This document shows, piece after piece, positions 1 through 5,065 of a DNA stretch of 5,065 nt (positions within the stretch are counted from its first letter, which is position 1; each line of letters starts with the position of its first letter). A model generated the notes under the pieces. The model was not told the origin of the DNA and made no database searches. It saw nothing but the letters and a program-made list of their open reading frames with translations. The translations under genes were made by a program, and so were the position numbers. The stretch comes from Acidobacteriaceae bacterium (GTDB taxonomy: Bacteria; Acidobacteriota; Terriglobia; Terriglobales; Acidobacteriaceae). The DNA is taken from positions 3,583 to 8,647 of the forward strand of contig PLHN01000377.1 of NCBI GenBank assembly GCA_003139975.1. The letters are read 5' to 3'.

Positions 1-372
1 GGCGCGGATGCGCTGCACCGCCATGTATTCGTACGAACTGAGGACGACGACTGCGGCAATTGCGGTCACCAGCACGTGGAAGAACACGCTGAAGCTGTCG
101 ACGCGCACCATGCCCGAGAAGGCAAGGCCGTCATGACGCGCCATCACGAAGGTGGAGAGAAGCGCAGCGAGCGTGCCGATCAGCGCGATCGCGCCCAGCG
201 GTTTCTGGTTGCGGTCCTCGTCGAGCAGCGGATCCACCACCATTATGATCATGCCGAAAACTGAAAGCACCAGCTCGGGCAGGATGCGGAGGTAGTCCTC
301 GGCGGGCGGCGCCGCGATGGCCATCGGCAGCTGCAAGGCGGGCAGGAAATGAACAATCATCGCGGCTGTCAT
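1..372 (-). CDS. nuoN: NADH-quinone oxidoreductase subunit N, N-terminal part (cut by left window edge)
   Basis: NuoN is one of the three antiporter-like, proton-pumping subunits of the complex I membrane arm. Only the first 124 codons are in the window, and the reading frame is open to base 1. Visible are a hydrophobic stretch at residues 30-48 containing LPELVLSVFGMIIMVVDPLL (the usual NuoN first helix), a second helix at about 59-77, the motif MVRVDSFSVFFHVL at about 88-101 (compare the RVDGFA region of E. coli NuoN), and the start of a third helix. The pumping Lys and Glu residues lie beyond the edge. I chose the ATG at 372-370 because it forms an ATGA overlap with the nuoM stop and has a Shine-Dalgarno-like AAGGTGA seven bases upstream. 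In-frame ATGs at residues 5 and 17 lack such a site. With the chosen start there are about 29 residues before the conserved LPEL, somewhat long for the family. Identity comes from the gene order (after nuoM) plus these motifs. Confidence 0.93.
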   Translation of the reverse strand, partial: MTAAMIVHFLPALQLPMAIAAPPAEDYLRILPELVLSVFGMIIMVVDPLLDEDRNQKPLGAIALIGTLAALLSTFVMARHDGLAFSGMVRVDSFSVFFHVLVTAIAAVVVLSSYEYMAVQRIRA

Positions 373-1886
373 TGTCCTATCACCTTGGCCGTCAGTTGGG
401 TGAAGGGTGCGAGCGCGGCCTGCACGGCGGGATCAATCGCGCCCAGCCATAGGAGAGGCGCAACCCCCATGACCAAGGCTGCGATCGCGATGGGAGCAAG
501 CGCAGTTTTTTCGCGCAGGTTGAGGTCGGGCAGCGTCTTGTTCACCTCATGCTTGACCTGACCATAGAAGACACGCTGGTACATCCAAAGCAGGTAACCC
601 GCGCTCCAAATTACGCCGGTTGCGGCCAGGATTCCATAGATAGGCCTGGCCTGGAATGCGCCGCTCAAAACGAGGAACTCGCCAATGAAGCCATTCATGA
701 GAGGCAGGCCGACCGAGGCAAGAACGGCGACTAAGAAGAATGTCGCGTATTTCGGCATAGGCGTTGCCAGGCCGCCGAATTCGGAGATCTCGTAGGTGTG
801 GCGGCGTTCGTAGAGAATGCCCGCCAGCATGAAGAGGCCGCCAGTGGCGACGCCGTGCGCGAGCATGACGAACATGGCGCCATTCAGTCCCGCCGTGGTG
901 AAACTGAAGATTCCAAGAACAACAAAGCCCAAGTGGCTGACCGAGGAGTAGGCAATCAGCTTTTTCATGTTGGGCTGCACGAGCGAAACCAGCGCGCCGT
1001 AGATGATGCCGATCAGAGCCAGCACCATGATCCAAGGTGCGTTGTGGTGAGCCTGATCGGGGAACAAGCCAAGATTGAACCGCAGCAAGCCGTACGTGCC
1101 CATCTTTAGTAGTACGCCGGCGAGCAAAACCGAGCCGGCGGTTGGCGCCTCGACGTGTGCATCGGGCAGCCAGGTATGAAGCGGGAAGAGCGGAACCTTG
1201 ACCGCAAACGCAATGAAGAAGCCGAGGAAGAGCCACAGCGAAGCGTTGGTGAAGCCAGGCACGCTGCCGCTGCGAATCGCGCTTTGAATCACGGCGAAGT
1301 CGAAGCTGCCCGTCTTGGCATAGAGCCAGATGATTGCCGCCAGCATGAACATCGAGCCGATCATCGTAAAGAGGAAATACTTCACGGCTGCGTAAACCTT
1401 GCGTCCGTGGCCGTACATGCCGATCAGCAGCGCCATCGGGATCAGGGTTGCTTCCCAGAAGAAGTAGAAGAGGAACAGGTCAAGCGCAGTGAAGACGCCA
1501 ATCAGAGCGGTTTCGAGCAACAGCAGGAGGATGAAAAACTCTTTCACGCGTCCATGGATCGAGGTCCAGGAGATCAGCACGCACAGCGGCGTAAGGAATG
1601 TGGTGAGCACGATGAGCCAGACAGAAATGCCGTCGATGCCCATGTGGTAGTGGATGTTGGGGTTGGTGATCCAGGGCTGGTCGATCTCGAATTGGAAGCC
1701 GGGCTGATTGCGGTGCAGGTGTACCGGCAAGTGCAGCGACGCCACGAAGGCCAGCAGCGTGATGACGAGCGCGAAGACCTTAATATCGCGATCCCGGCGC
1801 GGGATCAGCAGGATCAGCACCCCGCCGATTGCCGGGATGAAGGTGACCAGAGAAAGAATGATCGGGTCGAAAGCTGAGGTATTCAT
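369..1886 (-). CDS. nuoM: NADH-quinone oxidoreductase subunit M
   Basis: NuoM is an antiporter-like membrane subunit of complex I that moves one proton channel's worth of charge during NADH oxidation. The product has 505 residues (E. coli NuoM about 509) and is hydrophobic throughout. The residues known to be needed for pumping in E. coli have clear equivalents: E145 in FFWEATLIPM (E144), K230 in AFAVKVPLFPLHTWLPDAH (K234), K261 in LLKMGTYGLLR (K265) and E403 in NGFIGEF (E407). H318 (SSVSHLG) and H344 (LAHG) are also in place. The start MNTSAFDP at 1886 gives an ATGA overlap with the nuoL stop; the frame is open up to an ATG at 1946, but that would add 20 non-membrane, Arg-rich residues and a 64-base overlap. 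Upstream of the chosen ATG is only a G-rich stretch, so translation probably depends on coupling to nuoL. The gene ends in TGA, overlapping nuoN. No frameshift or missing motif is seen. Confidence 0.98.
   Translation of the reverse strand: MNTSAFDPIILSLVTFIPAIGGVLILLIPRRDRDIKVFALVITLLAFVASLHLPVHLHRNQPGFQFEIDQPWITNPNIHYHMGIDGISVWLIVLTTFLTPLCVLISWTSIHGRVKEFFILLLLLETALIGVFTALDLFLFYFFWEATLIPMALLIGMYGHGRKVYAAVKYFLFTMIGSMFMLAAIIWLYAKTGSFDFAVIQSAIRSGSVPGFTNASLWLFLGFFIAFAVKVPLFPLHTWLPDAHVEAPTAGSVLLAGVLLKMGTYGLLRFNLGLFPDQAHHNAPWIMVLALIGIIYGALVSLVQPNMKKLIAYSSVSHLGFVVLGIFSFTTAGLNGAMFVMLAHGVATGGLFMLAGILYERRHTYEISEFGGLATPMPKYATFFLVAVLASVGLPLMNGFIGEFLVLSGAFQARPIYGILAATGVIWSAGYLLWMYQRVFYGQVKHEVNKTLPDLNLREKTALAPIAIAALVMGVAPLLWLGAIDPAVQAALAPFTQLTAKVIGQ
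380..386 (-). promoter_or_regulatory. Ribosome-binding site of nuoN
   Basis: AAGGTGA on the minus strand, within the last codons of nuoM (Lys-Val-Ile), lies seven bases before the ATG that overlaps the nuoM stop. It decides between this start and the downstream in-frame ATGs at 360 and 324, neither of which has a purine-rich upstream site. Confidence 0.55.
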
Positions 1887-3841
1887 CCGCGCACCCCCAT
1901 CCAGACCATGTAGGCGATTACGAGCGCTCCCCCGGCAGCGACCCATCCGGCGTACGACCGCAGGTTGCCGGATTGCATGTGTCGTACCTCGTCAGAAACG
2001 TGGCGCGCTGCGTCGGCGGAGTCGTTAACGGCAGCGTCGATTACGCCCTGATCTACGCCATGCCAGAGAATCGTTGTCGAGCCATCGACCAAGGGCTTGA
2101 CGAACAACAGCGCGTAAAGTTCGTCGACGTAGTATTTGTTGGCGACGGCCTTGTACAGGCCGCCGAGACTGTCGGCAATGCGCGCCGGGAGTTGCGGGCG
2201 GCTGCTGTAGAGCAAGTGAGCGAGCAGCCAGCCGAGCGCTGCCACGCTGACCGAAATGCCCATCAGTATGTACTCCAGAGCCTTCCCTCCGGCTTCGCGA
2301 ATCGGCTCCTGAACTCCAGGCTCCGCGGCCGCTTTGAAGACTGGATCGAGGAAATGTTCGAAGTGGTTTCCCCAGCCAACGAAGCCTCCGAACACCGATA
2401 GGATGGCGAGAACGACTAATGGGCCGAGCATGATCCATGCGCTCTCATGCGGCTCGCCATGACCGTGGCCGTGTCCGTGGCTGTCGTGCGCATCGTGAGC
2501 CGGCGCGCCTCGATAATCGCCGCCGAAAGTCATGTACATCAAACGGAACATATAGAAGGACGTGATGAAGGCAGTCACAACGCCGATGAGCCAGTAGACC
2601 CAGCTTGTGTTGAATGCCTGGGCGAGGATCTCGTCCTTCGACCAGAAGCCAGCGAGCGGCGGAATGCCGGCGATGGCAAGCGTGGCAATGCCCATCACGG
2701 AGAAAGTCCAGGGCATGTAGAGGCGAAGGCCGCCCATTTTGCGCATGTCCTGTTCGCCGCCGATGCCGTGGATGACCGAACCGGCCGCGAGGAAGAGCAG
2801 TCCCTTGAAGAAGGCATGCGTCATCAGGTGGAAGATCCCGGCCGAGAAGGCTCCCACGCCGCAAGCCATGAACATGTAGCCGAGTTGCGAGACGGTCGAG
2901 TAAGCCAGGACCTTCTTAATGTCAGTTTGGGCGATGCCGATGGTGGCGGCGAAGATCGCAGTAAGCGTGCCGATGATGGCAACGACAGTTAAAGCGGTGG
3001 GCGCGCGCTCAAAAATCACGTGCGACCGCGCAACCATGTATACGCCGGCGGTCACCATGGTGGCCGCGTGAATCAGGGCCGAAACCGGAGTGGGGCCCTC
3101 CATCGCGTCAGGCAGCCAGACGTAGAGTGGAATCTGGGCGGACTTGCCGCAGGCTCCCACCATGAGCAACAAGCCAATCGCAGTCAGCAGACCGGCACCG
3201 GCTGTCTCTGGCGTGATCGGCTGAATCCTTGCAAACAGCGCCGGGAAGTCGAGCGTGCCGAAGTGCTGGATCATCAGAAACAGAGCGATCAGAAATCCGA
3301 AGTCGCCGATGCGGTTGACGATAAATGCTTTTTTGCCGGCGGCGGCCGCAGAATCCTTGGTGAACCAGAAACCGATCAGAAGATAGGAGGCGAGGCCGAC
3401 GCCCTCCCAGCCGATGAACATCATCAGGTAGTTCTTGGCCAGCACCAGCGTCAGCATGAAAAACATGAACAGATTCAGGTACGCCATGAAGCGGTAGTAC
3501 CCGTCGTCGTCCCACATATAGCCGACCGAGTAGATGTGGATGAGGAAGCCGACGCCGGTGACGACCAGCATCATCACAAGTGAAAGCTGATCGAGATAGA
3601 AACTGAAGTCCGCGTGAAAGTCGCCCGAGCGCAGCCAGTGGGCGAGATCGAAATAATAAGGAGCTGAGGCAGAGGAAAATCCAATGGCGATCCACAGCGC
3701 CAGCAGGAACGCTCCGCCGCAGAACGTGAGCGCGATCGCCGAAATCGCCTTCTTGGACGACCGGCGTCCGAAGAAGCCATTGATGGCCGCCCCGGCGAGC
3801 GGAAGGAGCGGAATGAGCCAGAGATACGGGTTCGGCGTCAT
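1883..3841 (-). CDS. nuoL: NADH-quinone oxidoreductase subunit L
   Basis: NuoL is the distal, largest antiporter-like subunit of complex I. Besides pumping, its C-terminal lateral helix runs along the membrane arm over NuoM and NuoN. The product has 652 residues (E. coli 613). Key residues are present: E146 in [18 protein letters not shown] (E. coli E144), K233 in [19 protein letters not shown] (K229), H258 in ALIHAATMV (H254), H338/H342 and K346 in [19 protein letters not shown], and K402 in GFWSKDEI (K399). A His-rich loop occupies residues 449-465. Residues about 555-625 (from [21 protein letters not shown] onward) are the mostly polar lateral helix, followed by a last membrane helix at about 630-649. 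The extra length comes from the His loop and neighbouring linkers. The ATG at 3841 overlaps the nuoK stop as ATGA and has no strong ribosome-binding site (only AGGTGA, too far upstream), so coupling to nuoK is likely. Confidence 0.98.
   Translation of the reverse strand: MTPNPYLWLIPLLPLAGAAINGFFGRRSSKKAISAIALTFCGGAFLLALWIAIGFSSASAPYYFDLAHWLRSGDFHADFSFYLDQLSLVMMLVVTGVGFLIHIYSVGYMWDDDGYYRFMAYLNLFMFFMLTLVLAKNYLMMFIGWEGVGLASYLLIGFWFTKDSAAAAGKKAFIVNRIGDFGFLIALFLMIQHFGTLDFPALFARIQPITPETAGAGLLTAIGLLLMVGACGKSAQIPLYVWLPDAMEGPTPVSALIHAATMVTAGVYMVARSHVIFERAPTALTVVAIIGTLTAIFAATIGIAQTDIKKVLAYSTVSQLGYMFMACGVGAFSAGIFHLMTHAFFKGLLFLAAGSVIHGIGGEQDMRKMGGLRLYMPWTFSVMGIATLAIAGIPPLAGFWSKDEILAQAFNTSWVYWLIGVVTAFITSFYMFRLMYMTFGGDYRGAPAHDAHDSHGHGHGHGEPHESAWIMLGPLVVLAILSVFGGFVGWGNHFEHFLDPVFKAAAEPGVQEPIREAGGKALEYILMGISVSVAALGWLLAHLLYSSRPQLPARIADSLGGLYKAVANKYYVDELYALLFVKPLVDGSTTILWHGVDQGVIDAAVNDSADAARHVSDEVRHMQSGNLRSYAGWVAAGGALVIAYMVWMGVRG
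2456..2479 (-). repeat. Four tandem His-Gly hexanucleotide units inside nuoL
   Basis: Codons 455-462 of nuoL are four consecutive His-Gly pairs, written as imperfect 6-base units (CAC GGA, CAC GGC, CAC GGT, CAT GGC). They form the core of a wider His-rich loop (H449, H452, H455, H457, H459, H461, H465). The third-position differences mean the repeat is not a perfect microsatellite, so it has probably been stable for some time. Such short His/Gly loops recur at this place in NuoL of many bacteria and vary in length. Confidence 0.7.
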
Positions 3842-4146
3842 AGCTTGAGCAGGTTCACCTGGTCTACGTTCAAAGTTTCACGAGTGCGATAAACCGCGAT
3901 GATGATGGCCAGGCCAACAGCCGCCTCAGCCGCGGCGACCACCATTACAAAGAAGACGAAGACTTGTCCGCTGAGCGAGTGCCATTGGGCCGCAAAGGCC
4001 ACGAACGAAAGATTCACGCCATTAAGCATGAGCTCGATCGACATGAAAATGGTGATGATGTTGCGCTTGATAAGAAAACCGAGCACGCCGCACACAAACA
4101 GGATTCCACTCAGCACCAGGTAGTAGGAAAGGGGAATTGTTTCCAT
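3838..4146 (-). CDS. nuoK: NADH-quinone oxidoreductase subunit K
   Basis: NuoK (the ND4L homologue) is a small three-helix subunit that links the quinone-site end of complex I to the antiporter-like subunits through two membrane-buried glutamates. The product has 102 residues (E. coli 100). Three hydrophobic helices lie at about 7-26, 29-50 and 61-85. The two essential Glu are present: E38 in [13 protein letters not shown] (E. coli E36) and E74 in [11 protein letters not shown] (E72). The C-terminal [12 protein letters not shown] matches the conserved LNID.. tail of the family. The start at 4146 shares one base with the nuoJ stop (TAATG) and is preceded by AAAGGAG at a 5-base spacing, the best ribosome-binding site in the window. 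The gene ends in TGA, overlapping nuoL. Confidence 0.98.
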   Translation of the reverse strand: METIPLSYYLVLSGILFVCGVLGFLIKRNIITIFMSIELMLNGVNLSFVAFAAQWHSLSGQVFVFFVMVVAAAEAAVGLAIIIAVYRTRETLNVDQVNLLKL

Positions 4147-4712
4147 TAGTGCTCCTTTCCCGCGCCGACCAGTTCGGGCATTGCTTTGGGGGCTTCGGTG
4201 TGGTGCCGCTTGGCCACAGCGTCGGGCCGGCTTGCCAGAACCACCGCGCCCATGATGGCAATCAGAATCAGGACGGAAGTGATTTCAAAAGGCAGCAGAA
4301 ACTGGTGGAACAGCAGACGCGCAATTTCCTGCGGGCCACCGGGTAAGGCACCAATAGTGACCGCCGAGGTGTTGGAGCGAAACAGCAGAGTCCAGACGAC
4401 GAGTACGGCGCCGATGACAGCGCCAGGAACGCCGAGCAGAATGGCAACGCGGCTACCTTTGGTGCGCTCCTCGGCACCGGCGTTGAGCAGCATGATGGTA
4501 ATGACAAACAGCACCATGATCGCGCCGGCGTAGACGATGACCTGCACGGCTGCCAGGAACTCGGCGCCGAGCAGCAGATATTCAGCGGCCAGCGATCCCA
4601 TCACCACGATCAGCGAAAGAGCGCTGTTGATGGGATGGCTCTGCGCCAGCAGGTTGATCGCTCCCGCCACACAAAGCAGGCCGAAAAAGAGAAATAAAAT
4701 TAAGTGCAGCAT
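4146..4712 (-). CDS. nuoJ: NADH-quinone oxidoreductase subunit J
   Basis: NuoJ (the ND6 homologue) is a membrane subunit next to NuoK and NuoH; its third helix contains a pi-bulge that changes during turnover and helps pass the redox-driven signal to the pumps. The product has 188 residues (E. coli 184). Five hydrophobic helices lie at about 1-20, 28-48, 52-76, 88-110 and 140-160. The signature [20 protein letters not shown] sits at 51-70, with Y61 matching the conserved Tyr (E. coli Y59), and the following IMLLN fits the family. Residues 161-188 form a charged tail ending in GAGKEH. The ATG at 4712 aligns with the E. coli start to within two residues, but the preceding bases (CTCGGTTCAAT) show no Shine-Dalgarno site, and a strong hairpin ends 16 bases upstream. 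The gene ends in TAA, overlapping nuoK by one base. Confidence 0.97.
   Translation of the reverse strand: MLHLILFLFFGLLCVAGAINLLAQSHPINSALSLIVVMGSLAAEYLLLGAEFLAAVQVIVYAGAIMVLFVITIMLLNAGAEERTKGSRVAILLGVPGAVIGAVLVVWTLLFRSNTSAVTIGALPGGPQEIARLLFHQFLLPFEITSVLILIAIMGAVVLASRPDAVAKRHHTEAPKAMPELVGAGKEH
4152..4158 (-). promoter_or_regulatory. Ribosome-binding site of nuoK
   Basis: On the minus strand AAAGGAG lies inside the last codons of nuoJ, five bases before the nuoK ATG. It is the only near-consensus Shine-Dalgarno sequence at a gene start in this window. It supports the chosen nuoK start and independent ribosome loading there. Confidence 0.8.
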
Positions 4713-4728
4713 ATTGAACCGAGCTACT

Positions 4729-4767
4729 AGCTGCTGGCCACTAGCTAGAAGCTAGTGGCCAGCAGCT
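4729..4767. repeat. Perfect long inverted repeat (hairpin) in the nuoH-nuoJ gap
   Basis: Two 17-base arms, 4729-4745 and 4751-4767, are exact reverse complements (AGCTGCTGGCCACTAGC and its complement) around a 5-base centre TAGAA. The outer bases of that centre can also pair, giving 18 bp with a 3-base loop. The repeat starts 4 bases after the nuoH stop and ends 16 bases before the nuoJ start. No T-run follows on either strand, so it does not look like an intrinsic terminator. All four CTAG tetranucleotides of the window lie in or at the edge of it (4727, 4741, 4745, 4752). Possible roles are a dispersed REP-like or miniature repeat, an mRNA stability or processing hairpin between cistrons, or a scar where nuoI was lost. 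The sequence alone does not decide. Confidence 0.9.
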
Positions 4768-4771
4768 GCAT

Positions 4772-5065
4772 TTACGACGTCAACGCCACGTACAGCGACG
4801 TAAGCACGATGTTCGCAACCGCCAGGGGCAACAGAACCTTCCAGCCAAACGCCATGAGTTGGTCATAGCGGAAGCGAGGCAAAGTCCAGCGGACCCAAAC
4901 GTACAAAAACATAAAAAAGAAAACCTTCAGACAGAACCAGAGAATGGGCAGCACCATCGCCAGGATGGGTGGACCGAAAACCGGGCCGAGCCATCCGCCG
5001 AAAAACAAGAGCGTGGCGAGACATGCCACCGTGACCATGTTCGCGTATTCGGCCATGAAGAACAT
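4772..5065 (-). CDS. nuoH: NADH-quinone oxidoreductase subunit H, C-terminal part (cut by right window edge)
   Basis: NuoH (the ND1 homologue) builds, with NuoB and NuoD, the quinone-binding chamber and joins the peripheral arm of complex I to the membrane arm. The last 97 codons are present. The codon at the window edge is ATG, but it is internal: FFMAEYANM at residues 2-10 matches the conserved FF.AEYANM segment deep inside NuoH (E. coli NuoH about 325 residues), so the gene continues beyond base 5065. Other family marks are GGW at 23-25, and [15 protein letters not shown] at about 57-71 followed by [10 protein letters not shown], which is the conserved cytoplasmic loop and last helix. Three hydrophobic helices are visible at about 11-27, 33-57 and 77-95. 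The gene ends in TAA, and the inverted repeat follows at once. In most nuo operons nuoI would come next; here nuoJ does. Confidence 0.96.
   Translation of the reverse strand: MFFMAEYANMVTVACLATLLFFGGWLGPVFGPPILAMVLPILWFCLKVFFFMFLYVWVRWTLPRFRYDQLMAFGWKVLLPLAVANIVLTSLYVALTS

Noticed and set aside
1790..1806. Short palindrome GATCCC-GGCGC-GGGATC inside nuoM
   Set aside because: It encodes the ordinary loop residues around IPRRDRD (about 28-34), is only 6-7 bp long, and is likely incidental.
1155..1877. A 240-codon open frame on the plus strand, opposite nuoM
   Set aside because: It is antisense to a fully conserved nuoM. Its composition (Glu, Gln, Arg, His and Asp rich, no domain) is what the complement of GC-rich membrane-protein codons gives. 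The same holds for the other plus-strand frames at 2447-2992 and 3020-3583.
1884..1946. Upstream in-frame ATG extending NuoM by 20 residues
   Set aside because: The extension is Arg/Gly-rich, overlaps the nuoL C-terminus by 64 bases, and has no counterpart in the family. The ATGA-overlap start at 1886 gives the expected length.
369..3841. Alternative reading of the antiporter-like genes as Mrp antiporter or hydrogenase-4/formate hydrogenlyase subunits
   Set aside because: The order H-J-K-L-M-N, the NuoJ and NuoK signatures, and the NuoL lateral helix are those of complex I. No hydrogenase or Mrp-specific small subunits are seen.
4729..4767. Rho-independent terminator after nuoH
   Set aside because: The stem is strong but no T-run follows on the minus strand (next bases AGTAGCTCGG), and termination here would cut off five essential subunit genes.
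4745..4771. Tiny open frame (8 codons, starting at 4771 on the minus strand) right after the nuoH stop
   Set aside because: It lies wholly in the hairpin's proximal arm and loop, has no separate ribosome-binding site, and is expected by chance.

Overview
The window lies inside a bacterial respiratory complex I (proton-translocating NADH:quinone oxidoreductase, nuo) operon. Every real gene is on the minus strand, so transcription runs from the high to the low coordinates. In transcription order the window holds the 3' end of nuoH (cut by the right edge), then complete nuoJ, nuoK, nuoL and nuoM, then the 5' third of nuoN (cut by the left edge). Together these encode most of the membrane arm. 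NuoH forms the quinone-site/arm junction, NuoJ and NuoK carry the conformational and charge relay, and NuoL, NuoM and NuoN are the three antiporter-like proton-pumping subunits.

Layout by region: 1-372 nuoN (partial), 369-1886 nuoM, 1883-3841 nuoL, 3838-4146 nuoK, 4146-4712 nuoJ, 4713-4771 an intergenic gap filled mostly by a perfect long inverted repeat, and 4772-5065 nuoH (partial). From nuoJ to nuoN every junction is a stop/start overlap: TAATG at J/K and ATGA at K/L, L/M and M/N. This implies tight translational coupling on one mRNA. The only non-overlapping junction is H/J. There the nuoI gene that usually sits between nuoH and nuoJ is missing, and a 17-18 bp perfect hairpin stands in its place. 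All four CTAG tetranucleotides of the window fall within this short repeat. I see no gene-free stretch longer than 59 bases.

The pumping residues are intact in all complete subunits (Glu and Lys in NuoL and NuoM, two Glu in NuoK, the Tyr of the NuoJ TM3 motif), so this looks like a working complex I. It does not look like a Mrp antiporter or a membrane-bound hydrogenase. The moderately high GC content and the general character of the proteins fit a free-living, probably respiring bacterium. Acidobacteriota is my best guess, but it rests on overall impression and is weak.

I found no previously undescribed system here. The observations worth a second look are the palindromic repeat with the missing nuoI, and to a lesser extent the histidine-rich loop in NuoL.
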